This document shows, piece by piece, positions 38,818-48,173 of a stretch of DNA of 64,000 bases. Both the position numbers and the translations under genes were made by a program. This DNA is from Nannocystis bainbridge (lineage in GTDB: Bacteria; Myxococcota_A; Polyangia; Nannocystales; Nannocystaceae): positions 1 through 64,000 of the forward strand of contig NZ_JAQNDL010000002.1 in NCBI RefSeq assembly GCF_028368995.1, written 5' to 3'. The notes under the pieces were generated by a model. It did no database searches, had not been told where the DNA came from, and saw only the letters and a program-made list of their open reading frames with translations. The stretch's first letter is position 1; each line of letters starts with the position of its first letter.

Positions 38818-39513
38818 TGGAAGCTCAGGGGGCGACCGGCGCGGCCGGTCGCGAGGTCGGGGAGCGGGGCAACGTTCGGGGTGCTGACAATCGTGCGGAG
38901 CTCGCATTGGTGGCGGACGAACTCTCGCAGGAGGGGCCCGGGACGCCGGTCTTCGAGGTTGCCATCGGCCGCCGCCGGGGGCTCGTGCGCGGCCCGGCAG
39001 CCGCGTCCTTGCACCTGCATGCGTCGGCGAAACAGCCGTCGAGACCGCCGAGATCGCACCGCTCGCGGCGGCTCGCACCGGAACCGTTTTTCGTCCTATC
39101 GGAGGTCGAAGCGGGCGGCGTCGGGCCGTGATCGTCGACCGTCGCCGTCGCCGACGTGGGGTCCGTGGTCGTGGTCGCGGTCCGGCCCGATCGGCAGGGG
39201 GCCTTCGCGGGTGCCATCCGATCGTCGCTGCAAGCCGACGCGGGCGGGGGCCCGCGCCGGGGCGTGGCGGTCAAACGGCGTGCTCCGGTCATTGCGTTCG
39301 AGATCTTCGGCAGGACCGGGGCCCGCTTCAAGGCATGCGCGTCGGCGCTCGACCTGTCTCGGGCGAAAGCCGCGGCGGGCGAATGGGTGTGCACCGTTTC
39401 GCACACCGTGCGGAGCATGACGGCAGTGGCAGTCCTGTGCCGCGATTGGGGGGACGCTTTTGTTCGCAGAGGTCCCTGGTTGCCGAGGGGAGCTCGAGGG
39501 TATGTTCCCGCGC
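38818..39513. other. Long region without a convincing gene
   Basis: About 700 bases. Several long open frames exist on both strands but each is Arg/Ala/Pro-rich and low in hydrophobic order, as expected of chance frames in GC-rich DNA. No palindromes of the main family are seen. The last ~35 bases hold the promoter of the cysteine-rich repeat gene. Confidence 0.5.
39480..39506 (+). promoter_or_regulatory. Possible promoter, leaderless arrangement
   Basis: TTGCCG (39480-39485), short 15-base spacer, TATGTT (39501-39506), then seven bases to ATG 39514. Confidence 0.35.
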
Positions 39514-41619
39514 ATGCGAGTAAGCGATTGTACGAAGCGTCACATCCTTGGTTATTTGCTGGGCGCGGCGCCGGGCCTGGTGCTGCTGAGCGCGTGTCCG
39601 AACACGCCGGCCACCACCACGGATTCCGGCACCGAGACGGAGACCTCCTCGGGCACGGATACGACCGGCTCGATGACGACCACGCCGGACCCGACCGTGC
39701 CGACGACCGGCCCGACGACGACCGAGGGCGGGACCGAGACGACGACCGGGCCGGCCACCGACACTGACACCGACACCGACTCCGACACCGACACCGGCGG
39801 GCCGGGGGTGTGCGGCGACGGCAACGTCGACCCGATGGAGCAGTGTGACAACGGGGCCAACAACGACGACAACGCCGCCTGCACCTCGGAGTGCAAGGAG
39901 AACGTGTGCGGCGACGGCAAGGTCGGCCCCGGCGAGGGCTGCGACGAGGGCCCCGACAACGGCGGCGAGACCTGCAAAGAGAATTGCAGCGTCCCGAGCT
40001 GCGGCGACGGCAACGTCGACCTCAACGAGGAGTGCGACGACGCCAACGACGAGAACGCCGACGAGTGCACCAATACGTGCACCAGCGCGACCTGCGGCGA
40101 CGGCTTCCAGCAGGAGAGCAACACCGAGGAGTGTGACGACGGCGTGGCCAACGGCGCCAACGCGACCTGCACGCCCGAGTGCAAGGCCAACGTCTGCGGC
40201 GACGGCTTCGCGTTCATCGAGGGCGGCGAGCAGTGCGACGCCGGCAAGGACAACGGCGCCAACCAGACCTGCCTCGAGGGCTGCATCCTCAACGTCTGCG
40301 GCGACTCCGACGTCGGCCCGGGCGAGACCTGCGACGACGGCAACACCGACGAGGGCGACGGCTGCGGCCCGAGCTGCACCCTCGAGGGCTGCGGCAACGA
40401 GATCGTCGACGTGATGGAAGGCTGCGACGACGGCGCCAACGGCGACCAGGACGACGGCTGCACCGACCTGTGCCAGCTGCCCAAGTGCGGCGACGAGTTC
40501 GTGCAGGCCAGCCTGATGGAGGAGTGCGACACCGGGGCCGCCAACAGCAACTCCGGCGACTGCACCCTGCAGTGCAAGAACGCCAAGTGCGGCGACGGCA
40601 ACGTCCTCGCCAACGTCGAGCAGTGCGACGACGGGGTCGCCAACGGCGACGACAAGGCGTGCCTCTCGACCTGCGTGTCCGCCAAGTGCGGCGACGGCAA
40701 GGTCCAGGCCGGGGTCGAGCAGTGCGACGACGCCAACATGAGCAACGAGGACGGCTGCACCAACGTGTGCAAGCTGGCGTCCTGCGGCGACGGCTTCATG
40801 CAGGCCGGCGAGCAGTGCGACGACGGCAACATGGACGCGACCGACGCCTGCACCAACGCCTGCAAGCCGGCCGCCTGCGGCGACGGCTTCGTCCAGGCCG
40901 GCGTCGAGGAGTGCGACGACGGCAACCTGACGCTGACCGACGGCTGCGTGGCGATGTGCAAGGCCAACAAGTGCGGCGACGGCCACATCAACATCGGCGT
41001 CGAGCAGTGCGAGGACGGCAACGTCAGCGCCGGCGACGGCTGCAGCCCGACCTGTCAGTTCGAGCAGCCCAACGAGACCGTCAAGAAGAACGCGCTCGGC
41101 CTGGCGATCCCCGACAACGGCTACAACGGCACCATCGCCTCGATGGCCTGCACCACGATGAACGTCAGCGGCGGCGGCAACGGCACGGTCAAGGACGTGA
41201 CGCTGCGGATCGGGATCACCCACCCGTTCATCGGCGACCTGTCGATCAAGGTCGTCAATCCGGCCAACCAGGTCGTGACGGTCATGCTCAGCCCGGGCAT
41301 CATCGAGGCCTTCGACGACGGTGGCTCCTACATCGGCGACGGGACGGACCTGGACGCGGCGTACCCGGTGTTCTTCCGCGACACCGGGACCACCGACGCC
41401 GAGGCGATGGGCGGCACCATCGCCAGCGACAAGGTCGTGTGCAAGGACGACTTCCTCTGCGACTTCAAGCCGAACCCCGGCAAGGGCCCCGGCCCGAACC
41501 TGGCGGCGTTCGCCGGCAGCATGGGCGCCGGCAACTGGCAGGTTTGCGTCGGCGACAACTACGTCAGCGACGCCGGCTCGTTCCAGTCGGCCGAGCTGAC
41601 GGTCGTTTTCAACCAGTGA
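39514..41619 (+). CDS. Lipoprotein with 13 myxobacterial cysteine-rich repeats and a P-domain
   Basis: A 701-residue lipoprotein: signal ending LLSAC, a Thr/Asp linker (TDTDTDSDTDTGG), then 13 repeats of ~32-38 residues of the DUF4215/myxococcus cysteine-rich type, each built on CGDG-x(5-8)-E-x-CDDG and a C-x-x-x-C end, for example KCGDGKVQAGVEQCDDANM and ACGDGFVQAGVEECDDGN. The acidic DDG turns probably bind calcium. The last ~170 residues are a proprotein-convertase P-domain (LAIPDNGYNGTIASMACTTMN, VTLRIGITHPFIGDLSIKVVNP, GNWQVCVGDNYVSDAG). A surface calcium-stabilised rod with an adhesive or capping end is a reasonable guess. ATG 39502 is the alternative start; 39514 lies seven bases after a -10 box. 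Confidence 0.9.
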   Translation: MRVSDCTKRHILGYLLGAAPGLVLLSACPNTPATTTDSGTETETSSGTDTTGSMTTTPDPTVPTTGPTTTEGGTETTTGPATDTDTDTDSDTDTGGPGVCGDGNVDPMEQCDNGANNDDNAACTSECKENVCGDGKVGPGEGCDEGPDNGGETCKENCSVPSCGDGNVDLNEECDDANDENADECTNTCTSATCGDGFQQESNTEECDDGVANGANATCTPECKANVCGDGFAFIEGGEQCDAGKDNGANQTCLEGCILNVCGDSDVGPGETCDDGNTDEGDGCGPSCTLEGCGNEIVDVMEGCDDGANGDQDDGCTDLCQLPKCGDEFVQASLMEECDTGAANSNSGDCTLQCKNAKCGDGNVLANVEQCDDGVANGDDKACLSTCVSAKCGDGKVQAGVEQCDDANMSNEDGCTNVCKLASCGDGFMQAGEQCDDGNMDATDACTNACKPAACGDGFVQAGVEECDDGNLTLTDGCVAMCKANKCGDGHINIGVEQCEDGNVSAGDGCSPTCQFEQPNETVKKNALGLAIPDNGYNGTIASMACTTMNVSGGGNGTVKDVTLRIGITHPFIGDLSIKVVNPANQVVTVMLSPGIIEAFDDGGSYIGDGTDLDAAYPVFFRDTGTTDAEAMGGTIASDKVVCKDDFLCDFKPNPGKGPGPNLAAFAGSMGAGNWQVCVGDNYVSDAGSFQSAELTVVFNQ

Positions 41620-41778
41620 ACCGGGCGTCGGGGCGGTGAACGCCGCCCCGGCGAAACGTGTTCCATGTGATCGGCCGATCGCACGCGCGTACCGGCCTCG
41701 TGAGCGGCGTTCAGGGAGGCGGTCCCAGCGCTGCTCTCGGCTTGCTCGTGCCGGCTGTGCGGGCAGGCAAAACGCGCT

Positions 41779-42339
41779 ATGAATGGTGCCGTGACCCGCG
41801 TAGCGAGCCTGGCCTTCGCCTGTCTGGTCGGTTCGACCGGCTGTTGGATGTCGGTGCCGGTGCTGGAGGCTTCGGCCAGCCCGGAGATGGTGCCCGCCGT
41901 GATCGCGCCGGAGTCCGACGCGGCGGTGGCGGTGATGGAAGTCGATGAGTCGATCGACGACTTCGACGGCGGCGACCCCTCGGCGCTGCCGGAGCCGTCG
42001 CGCCAGCTCGAGGTCGAGGCCCAGCTGGTCGAGGCCCGCAGCGCGGCCGCGTGCGGCAAGAACAACGTCGCGGTGGTGATGCGCTACGCGGTGAAGCGGG
42101 TGCTGGCCGGCAACTACGACGAGCGCGACCTGTACGTGGCCCTGCAGTGTCCGGAGATGGGGCTGTCGCCGTGCCGCGGGGGCAAGGGCGCCCGCGTGCG
42201 CGCGATCCGGGCCGGCGACGTGCACCGCCTGCAGCTGGTCCAGGGGACAGGTAGCGGCATGATCGTCGACAGGTTCACGGGCGGCGCGGGCGGCGAACTG
42301 CCGCGCTACCGGGCCCGCTGCGGCGCGGCCGGGGCGTAG
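41779..42339 (+). CDS. Small lipoprotein, function unknown
   Basis: Up to 186 residues. The signal peptide RVASLAFACLVGSTGC ends in a lipobox Cys. An acidic Ala/Val/Glu/Asp stretch (ESDAAVAVMEVDESIDDFDGGD) leads into a small domain: LVEARSAAACGKNNVAVVMRYAVKRVLAGNYDERDLYVALQCPEM, with two Cys pairs (AACG...QC; PCR...RC) likely forming disulphides. No family recognised. The ATG at 41779 and GTG at 41791 both fit; a TATGAA box ends seven bases before the GTG, so the GTG may be the leaderless start. A palindrome half-site (CAGGGGACAGG) lies near 42242. Confidence 0.6.
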   Translation: MNGAVTRVASLAFACLVGSTGCWMSVPVLEASASPEMVPAVIAPESDAAVAVMEVDESIDDFDGGDPSALPEPSRQLEVEAQLVEARSAAACGKNNVAVVMRYAVKRVLAGNYDERDLYVALQCPEMGLSPCRGGKGARVRAIRAGDVHRLQLVQGTGSGMIVDRFTGGAGGELPRYRARCGAAGA

Positions 42340-42365
42340 ACCGGGCGCGCGGAGGCGCGAGCGGG

Positions 42366-42456
42366 CGTGCTCGATCGGGCATGTGCTCGAGAGCATGTCC
42401 GATCGGGCATGTTCCATGGAGCATGCCTCGAGGAACATGATCGAAGAGACAGATGA
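42366..42456. repeat. 14-bp-period palindrome chain
   Basis: Units start at 42366, 42380, 42394, 42408, 42422, 42436 and 42450: CGTGCTCGATCGGG, CATGTGCTCGAGAG, CATGTCCGATCGGG, CATGTTCCATGGAG, CATGCCTCGAGGAA, CATGATCGAAGAGA, CAGATG. Several centres are themselves palindromic (TCGA, GATC, CATG). Confidence 0.88.
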
Positions 42457-42498
42457 TGTCGCGGGTTGATGGGCGCCACGTCGCCATGGCGCGCGGGA

Positions 42499-42516
42499 CA
42501 TGTCCCATGGGCCTGG
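42499..42516. repeat. Single palindrome
   Basis: CATGTCCCATGGGCCTGG, centre CATG, 80 bases before the next gene. Confidence 0.6.
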
Positions 42517-42539
42517 CCTGACGCGCGGGCGCGCGGCGC

Positions 42540-42568
42540 TTGACGCTGGCGCGCGGCCGGCGATAGCT
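42540..42568 (+). promoter_or_regulatory. Predicted sigma70-type promoter, near-leaderless
   Basis: TTGACG (42540-42545), 17-base spacer, ATAGCT (42563-42568), then eight bases to the ATG at 42577. Confidence 0.5.
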
Positions 42569-42576
42569 TCCCGGCC

Positions 42577-43644
42577 ATGCGCACCCCCTCGCCCGTGTGG
42601 CTCGTCGCGCTCGCGCTGGCCTGTCACGAGGACTCCGGCGCCAGCGCGTCCGCGGCTGCGGGCACCGCCCCGACGACGCTGCCCGATCTGACGCTGCCGG
42701 GGACCGCGAGCGAGACGGGCAGCGAGACGGAGCCCTCGTCGGGGACCGCGGACGGATCCAGCACGGCGCCGACGAGCAGCGGCGGCCCGAAGTTCGACCT
42801 CGGCGAGGACGACTCGACCGGGCCCGACGGGGCGCTGTGCCCGTGCGCGCCGAAGCTCGACCTGATCTACGTGCTGTCCGACGACCGCGAGCTGTGGACG
42901 TACGATCCGCTGGCCAACAGCTTCGCCCTGGTCGGGCCGCTCGGCTGCCCCACGACCGACGGCACGTTCTCGATGGGCGTGGGCCGCGACGGGTTCGCGT
43001 GGATCCAGACGACGATCCCGCAGGGCGTCAGCAATTACGTCGGCGACCTGTTCCGCCTCGACGTGACGAACCCGCTGAATTGCGTCGACCCGGGCTACGT
43101 GCCCGGGGCAGAGGGTTGGGTCCACTTCGGCATGGCGTTCGTGTCGGCCAGCGCCGGCGACCCGTGCGACCGGCTGTACGGCCAGCACTGGGACGGCCAG
43201 GCGGGGCTGTGGTCGGAGGGGCCCGGCGCCGGCAAGCTGGGGGTGTTCGACGCGGCGGCGCTGCGGATGGAGACGATCGGAGCGACGAACTACAACGGCG
43301 CGGAGCTGACGGGCACCGGCGACGGCCGGCTCTACGCGTTCGGCGGGGTGCCGCACGCGAAGCTGATCCAGTTCGACAAGCAGACGGCGCAGGCGATCGA
43401 GACGCTGCCGTTCAACAGTTTGCCGCTGACGAACGCGTTCGCGTTCGCGTTCTGGGGCGGTGATTTCTACTTCTTCACGCTCGCCGATCCGGACAGTCCG
43501 TCGAGCCTCAGCAAGGTGACGAAGCTCGACTACGACGACAGCGACAACAGCGGCAAGTCGCTGACGACGGTGAATGCCAATGCGCCGATCCGGATCGTCG
43601 GGGCCGGGGTCTCGACCTGCGCGCCGCTCGAGCCGCCAGGCTAG
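42577..43644 (+). CDS. Lipoprotein with beta-propeller-like domain
   Basis: A 355-residue lipoprotein (VWLVALALAC) with a Ser/Thr/Gly/Glu linker (~20-70) and a domain of repeated four-strand-like blades: LDLIYVLSDDRELWTYDPLANSFALVG, MGVGRDGFAWIQTT, DLFRLDVTNPLNC, LGVFDAAALRMETIG, GRLYAFGGVPHAKLIQFDKQTAQ, DFYFFTLADPDSPSSLSKV. The blade pattern is that of a six- or seven-bladed propeller such as found in Kelch/YncE-like proteins; no enzyme motif. A surface recognition role is likely but unproved. ATG 42577. It converges on the antiporter gene, 25 bases away. Confidence 0.7.
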   Translation: MRTPSPVWLVALALACHEDSGASASAAAGTAPTTLPDLTLPGTASETGSETEPSSGTADGSSTAPTSSGGPKFDLGEDDSTGPDGALCPCAPKLDLIYVLSDDRELWTYDPLANSFALVGPLGCPTTDGTFSMGVGRDGFAWIQTTIPQGVSNYVGDLFRLDVTNPLNCVDPGYVPGAEGWVHFGMAFVSASAGDPCDRLYGQHWDGQAGLWSEGPGAGKLGVFDAAALRMETIGATNYNGAELTGTGDGRLYAFGGVPHAKLIQFDKQTAQAIETLPFNSLPLTNAFAFAFWGGDFYFFTLADPDSPSSLSKVTKLDYDDSDNSGKSLTTVNANAPIRIVGAGVSTCAPLEPPG

Positions 43645-43669
43645 GGCGCGGGCGCGCGGCGCTCACGGA

Positions 43670-45403
43670 TCAAGGCGCCGCGGGCGGAGGCTGCTCGGCG
43701 GCCGCATCGGCGGCCGCGGTGGCAGCCGCAGCAGCGGCCGCCGCGGCGGTGCGATCGTGATAGGCCAGCGAGTGGCTCGCCATCTCGGCCATGCGCAGGG
43801 CCATGATGCGTTCGGCCATCACCGCGCCGTCGGCTCCGTGGCGGAGGAGGTGCTCGACCTCGGCTTCGGAGTGGCCGCGGGCGATGATCGTCATGTCGGG
43901 CTTGGCGGCGCGCAGGCGGGCCACGACCTCGCCGGCTTCGAGGGCGTGGGGGATGGCGAGCAGGGCGAGGCGGGCCCCGGCGGGGTTGGTCTCGGCGAGC
44001 ACGCGAGGGTTGGCCGCGTTGCCGCAGATCGCGGCGATGCCGAGGGCCTGGGCGCGGTCGACCAGGTCGGGGTCGGTGTCGAGGACGAGCAGCGGCACCC
44101 CGCGCTCGCTCAGGATCTTGGCGATCGAGCTGCCGACCCGGCCGAAGCCGATCAGCAGGACGAACGGGCCCTCGGGCGGCGGCGGACCGGAGGCGACGAC
44201 CGCCTTTTGCTCGGCCTCGGCGCGGTCGCGGCGGCGCTGCCAGCGATCGAGGGCGGCGAACAGCAGCGGATTGCAGAGGATCGAGAGGATGGCGCCGGCG
44301 AGGACCAGGTCGCGCGCCATCGGCGGCATGATGTCGAGCTCGATGCCGAGGCCGGCGAGGATGAACGAGAACTCGCCGATCTGGGCCAGGCTGGCGGCGA
44401 TCGTCATCGCGGTGCCCAGGGGGTGGCGGAAGGCCAGCACCAGCGCGAGGGCGGCGATCGATTTGCCGATGACGATGATGCCGAAGGTGGCGAGCACCAG
44501 CAGCGGCTCCTCGACGAGGATCCGCGGGTCGAACAGCATGCCGACCGAGACGAAGAACAGCACGGCGAAGGCGTCGCGCAGCGGCAGCGAGTCGCTGGCG
44601 GCCTTGTGGCTGAACTCGGACTCTGCCAGCAGCATGCCGGCGAAGAAGGCGCCGAGGGCCAGCGAGACGTTGAAGAGGATCGCCGCGCCGAGGGCGACGC
44701 CGAGGGCGATCGCCAGGACGCACAGGGTGAACAGCTCGCGCGAGCCGGTCCCGGCGATCTTCTCGAGCGTCCACGGGATGGCGCGCCGACCGACGACGAG
44801 CATGAGGGCGATGAAGCCGGCGACCTTGAGGAGGGTGAGGCCGAGCGAGAGCCACACGTCGCCGCTGCCGCCGTCAGCGGGCGCGCCGGCGATGGCGGGC
44901 ACGAGCACGAGCGCGAGCACCATGGCGAGGTCCTCGACGATGAGCCAGCCGATGGCGATCTTGCCGCGCGGGCTGTCGAGAAGGCGCCGCTCCTCGAGCG
45001 CGCGCAGGAGGACGACGGTGCTGGCGACCGACAGCGCCAGGCCGAACATCAAGCCCGCGCCGGCCGACCAGTCGAGCATCCAGGCCAGGCCGGCGCCGAG
45101 CGCCGTGGCCAGGGCTATCTGGACGACCGCGCCCGGGATCGCGATCGCCTTGACGGCGAGCAGGTCGCGCAGCGAAAAGTGCAGGCCGACCCCGAACATC
45201 AGCAGGATGACGCCGATCTCCGACAGCTCGTTGGCCAGCGCCTGGTCGGCGATGATACCCGGGGTGTACGGGCCGACGACCACGCCCGCGGCGAGGTACC
45301 CGACCAGCGGCGAGAGCCGGAGTCGCGTCGCCAACGAGCCGAGGACGAACGCGACGACCAGACCGGCGGCGATCGTGTCGAGCAGCGGGGTGTGGTGAAG
45401 CAT
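43670..45403 (-). CDS. CPA2 cation/H+ antiporter with TrkA-N domain (YbaL/KefB-like)
   Basis: A 577-residue inner-membrane protein. About 12 helices form the CPA2 antiporter fold (residues ~10-390): SPLVGYLAAGVVVGPYTPG, SEIGVILLMFGVGLHFSL, IGWLIVEDLAMVLALVLVP (the ED pair of the ion site), LALGAFFAGMLLAESEFSHKAASDSLPLRDAFAVLFFVSVGM. A cytosolic Rossmann (TrkA-N) domain follows (FVLLIGFGRVGSSIAKIL, VLDTDPDLVDRAQALG), then an Ala/Pro-rich tail. It should exchange K+ or Na+ for H+, gated by nucleotide. ATG 45403. A second, differently built antiporter lies at 54315-56456. Confidence 0.92.
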   Translation of the reverse strand: MLHHTPLLDTIAAGLVVAFVLGSLATRLRLSPLVGYLAAGVVVGPYTPGIIADQALANELSEIGVILLMFGVGLHFSLRDLLAVKAIAIPGAVVQIALATALGAGLAWMLDWSAGAGLMFGLALSVASTVVLLRALEERRLLDSPRGKIAIGWLIVEDLAMVLALVLVPAIAGAPADGGSGDVWLSLGLTLLKVAGFIALMLVVGRRAIPWTLEKIAGTGSRELFTLCVLAIALGVALGAAILFNVSLALGAFFAGMLLAESEFSHKAASDSLPLRDAFAVLFFVSVGMLFDPRILVEEPLLVLATFGIIVIGKSIAALALVLAFRHPLGTAMTIAASLAQIGEFSFILAGLGIELDIMPPMARDLVLAGAILSILCNPLLFAALDRWQRRRDRAEAEQKAVVASGPPPPEGPFVLLIGFGRVGSSIAKILSERGVPLLVLDTDPDLVDRAQALGIAAICGNAANPRVLAETNPAGARLALLAIPHALEAGEVVARLRAAKPDMTIIARGHSEAEVEHLLRHGADGAVMAERIMALRMAEMASHSLAYHDRTAAAAAAAAATAAADAAAEQPPPAAP

Positions 45404-45596
45404 CGCTACCTGGCATGCTAACCGCGGCGGTCGGCGCTGCTGACGAGGGCATACGGCAAAAGGCCGGTCACGCTCGCCGCGAATCCGAGTTCGGGCTCGC
45501 AGGACGGGGCCAGGGGCGTCGCGCCGCGCAGGGCCGCGAAGCGGGCTCGGCCGGTCCGGCGCTCGCAGGCCGCGCCGGGCCGGGTCCTGGCAGGCA

Positions 45597-46071
45597 TGTC
45601 ATGTCGCGCGCGGCGGCGATGCAAGACGACGAGCGGTCGACAGGGCTCGTGGGGCGGCTGGATCGCCGGCAGCGCGAGCAGGCGCGCGGAGATGTCCTTG
45701 CGGACATGTCATGTCGCGGGCGAGGGCGCGGCGTGGCGGCGGAGCGGAGATGTCCTTGCGGACATGTCATGTCACGGGTGATCGCGGGGCCGTGAGCGCT
45801 CGCGGAGGGAGCCGGGGATGGATGTCCGGAAACGGAGGGGATGTCCCTTGGGACATGCTGGGTCGAAGCGACTCCAGCGCCGGCGCCGGGGCACGCGGCG
45901 AGGGCTCCGCGGGCATGCCATGGCGGTCGCGGCGCTGGCGTGGTGCCAGCGACAGGCAAGCCGGCGGTATATGTCCTTGCGGACACGTCATCGCGCGGGC
46001 GATCGTCGTCGGCCATGGGCAACCGCGTGGACGAGCCGGGATGTCCTTGCGGACATGTCACGTCCCGGGCC
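45597..46071. repeat. Interspersed ~35-bp units with palindromic head
   Basis: Copies of GATGTCCTTGCGGACATGTC followed by ATGTCRCGGGYGA start at about 45691, 45749, 45970 (diverged) and 46040, with a variant (GATGTCCCTTGGGACATG) at 45839 and a partial CATGTCATGTCGCG at 45595. The first two are 58 bases apart. The tails after the palindrome are conserved too, so the amplified unit is longer than the palindrome. Confidence 0.8.
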
Positions 46072-46330
46072 GCAGATGTTGCGGTCGGAGAGCGTCGAGG
46101 CGGCGCGACGGCGGGCCCGACGAGCGCAGAAATGTCCTGGCGGTTCCGCCGAGTCGGGGGGGCGCCCACGCTGTCGTCGGGCGCGCGCGGGCGGCCTTTT
46201 GTCGAGCGCTCGCGGGATCGGCGGGGATCGGCCGGGTCGCGTGGGCGCGGGCGGTGGGCGCGATGGAAGACAGGGCGAGCTCGGCTCCCGGTGCGGCTGG
46301 GCGGCGAGCGGCGATCGCATCGCTCCAGGA

Positions 46331-46404
46331 CATGCTCGAATGGTCATGTCCTTGGAGACATGTAGTAGAGGACATGACGATATCGGCATGTCCTTCGGGA
46401 CATT
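46331..46404. repeat. 14-bp-period palindrome chain
   Basis: Units start at 46331, 46345, 46359, 46373, 46387 and 46401: CATGCTCGAATGGT, CATGTCCTTGGAGA, CATGTAGTAGAGGA, CATGACGATATCGG, CATGTCCTTCGGGA, CATTCTG. The chain ends about 20 bases from the stop of the sensor kinase gene. Confidence 0.88.
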
Positions 46405-46421
46405 CTGCCCGAGGCCGAGGC

Positions 46422-47942
46422 TCAGGGCGCTTCTTCGCCCTCGAGGCCGTGCGCCAGCGGCAGGGTGAACGTGAACACCGTGCCGGTGTGGTCGCTGGCG
46501 ACCTGCATGCGGCCGTCGTGGGCGTCGACGATGCTGCGGGCGATCGACAGGCCGAGGCCGAGGCCCTTCTTGCCGCCGCGGACCGTCGACCAGAACGGCT
46601 CGAAGATGTGGGGCAGGTCGGCCTCGTCGATGCCGGGCCCGTGGTCGCCGACGGCGAAGCGGACCTGGCCGCCCTCGATCTCGCCGTCGACGGTGACCTC
46701 CTGGCCGGACGCGCTGAACTTGATCGCGTTGTCGAGCAGGTTGCCGAACACCTGGGCGATCCGGGTGCGGTCGCAGAACAGCGGGGCCTGGGCCATGCGC
46801 AGGCGAGCGACCAGGCGCACTCTCTTTTTGTCCGCGAGCGGCTTCTGCAGCGCGAGCGCCTCCTCGACGATCTCGCGGGCGTCGGCGACCTCGCGCTCGA
46901 GCACGGTGGCGCGGCCGGCCTGGGCGCCGGCGAGGTCGAGCAGGTTCTCGGTGAGGCGCTCGATGCGGGCGGCGCTGCGCTGGATGACGGCGACGTTCTC
47001 CTCGGCGTCGCGGAGCTTCTTGACCAGCACGGTGGTGCCGAGGGTGATGGCGCTGAGCGGGTTGCGCAGGTCGTGCGAGACGACGGTGAGCACGTCCTCG
47101 CGGGCCTGGCTGGCGCGCAGGGCCTCGGCGTGTTGGCAGGCGTTGTCGAGGGCGAGGGCGAGCCGGTCGGCGAGGCGGCGCACCAGATCGAGGTCCTCGG
47201 CGTCGAGGCGGCGCGCGGCCAGCAAGCGGACGACACCGAGCGCGCGATCGCGGGCGATCAGCGGCGCGACCAGGCCGGTGCGCAAACCGAGCTCGTGCAG
47301 CGGCGCATCGAGGCGGCCGAGGTCGTCGAAGCCGCGGGCGCGGCTGTCCCGAAGGACATCCAGGGCGTGGTCGTGCAGCGGGAACAGGTCGTGCAGCGGC
47401 CGCTCGTGCAACAGGGCGGCGTCGGCGTGGGCGAGGCCGATCAGGCGCAGCTCGTCCTCGGCCTCGAGCAGCGAGACGAGGGCGACGTCGCCGAGGCGCG
47501 GGGCCAGCAGCTCGGCGCCGAGCTGACCGACGCGGGCGACTTCGAGGGACTCGAGCAGCAGGCGACCGGCGTCGTCGAGCAGCCCGGCGGCGGTTTGGCG
47601 GCGCCGCTCGGCGCCGACGTCGGTGAGCACGGCGACGGCCGCGACCACGGCCCCGGCGCTGTCACGCACCGGCACGGCGCGCACGTGGACGTGGACGACC
47701 TCGCCGCCGGCGGTGACGCGGCGGACATCCTCGTCGATGACGGCGCCGGCGAGGCAGCGCGCGAGCGGGTGATGGCGAGGGTCGTCGGGGAAGTAGGCCA
47801 GGAGGGCCGCCGCGGCGCCGCTGGCGGCCACGGGGGTGCCGTGCGGCGCGGCGGCGACGACGGCGTCGAGGGAGCCGAGGCGGGCGAGGGCGTCGACGAT
47901 CCGGCGCGCGGGATCGGGGAGGACAGCAACGGGCTCGCGCAT
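46422..47942 (-). CDS. Hybrid-type sensor histidine kinase (PAS-GAF-HisKA-HATPase)
   Basis: A 506-residue cytosolic kinase. Residues ~10-120 form a PAS-like domain; ~125-270 a GAF domain (GDVALVSLLEAEDELRLIG...GLVAPLIARDRALGVVRL); ~285-350 the HisKA helix with the phospho-acceptor in VVSHDLRNPLSAIT; and ~395-506 the ATP-binding domain with QVFGNLLDNAIKFS (N box), VGDHGPGIDEADLPHIFEPFW (G1) and GLGLGLSIARSIVDAHDG (G2). No membrane helix and no receiver domain, so the signal is cytosolic and the partner regulator lies elsewhere. A palindrome (CTGTCCCGAAGGACAT, 47344-47359) lies within the GAF-coding part (VLRDSRARG). ATG 47942. Confidence 0.92.
   Translation of the reverse strand: MREPVAVLPDPARRIVDALARLGSLDAVVAAAPHGTPVAASGAAAALLAYFPDDPRHHPLARCLAGAVIDEDVRRVTAGGEVVHVHVRAVPVRDSAGAVVAAVAVLTDVGAERRRQTAAGLLDDAGRLLLESLEVARVGQLGAELLAPRLGDVALVSLLEAEDELRLIGLAHADAALLHERPLHDLFPLHDHALDVLRDSRARGFDDLGRLDAPLHELGLRTGLVAPLIARDRALGVVRLLAARRLDAEDLDLVRRLADRLALALDNACQHAEALRASQAREDVLTVVSHDLRNPLSAITLGTTVLVKKLRDAEENVAVIQRSAARIERLTENLLDLAGAQAGRATVLEREVADAREIVEEALALQKPLADKKRVRLVARLRMAQAPLFCDRTRIAQVFGNLLDNAIKFSASGQEVTVDGEIEGGQVRFAVGDHGPGIDEADLPHIFEPFWSTVRGGKKGLGLGLSIARSIVDAHDGRMQVASDHTGTVFTFTLPLAHGLEGEEAP
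47344..47359. repeat. Intragenic palindrome in the kinase gene
   Basis: CTGTCC-CGAA-GGACAT; encodes LRDSRA in the GAF domain. Confidence 0.65.
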
Positions 47943-48173
47943 GCCCGAATCAACGTAGCACCCGCAGCGGTCGCTCCCGGCGCCGGTGTGGAGCGGCGCA
48001 CGCGGAGGCTTCGCGGGCGATCGACACAGGCGCTGCGGAGGGGGCGCCGGCCGGTGACGAGCGCCGCGGGGCGCATGGCGATGAGTGTGGGGCGGGGGGA
48101 CTCGTGGCGGTGATGCGAGCAGGATTCGCGGCGGAGGTCGCTCGATGCGATGCGCATCGAGTGGGGTCGCGAA

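Larger units (their letters stand above)
45404..46421. other. 1-kb gene-free region, densest palindrome cluster
   Basis: Between two minus-strand genes (antiporter and sensor kinase). No protein-like frame. The palindrome repeats in 45597-46407 occupy most of the sequence. Confidence 0.7.

Noticed and set aside
38818..39513. A hidden gene in the ~700-base gap
   Set aside because: Candidate frames on both strands lack hydrophobic periodicity, motifs and a usable start; composition matches chance frames.
39328..43356. A 1342-residue open frame on the minus strand across the cysteine-rich repeat, small lipoprotein and propeller genes
   Set aside because: It is antisense to three genes with clear signal peptides and domains; its composition (Val/Ala/Gly/Arg, no ordered motif) is that of a chance frame in GC-rich DNA.
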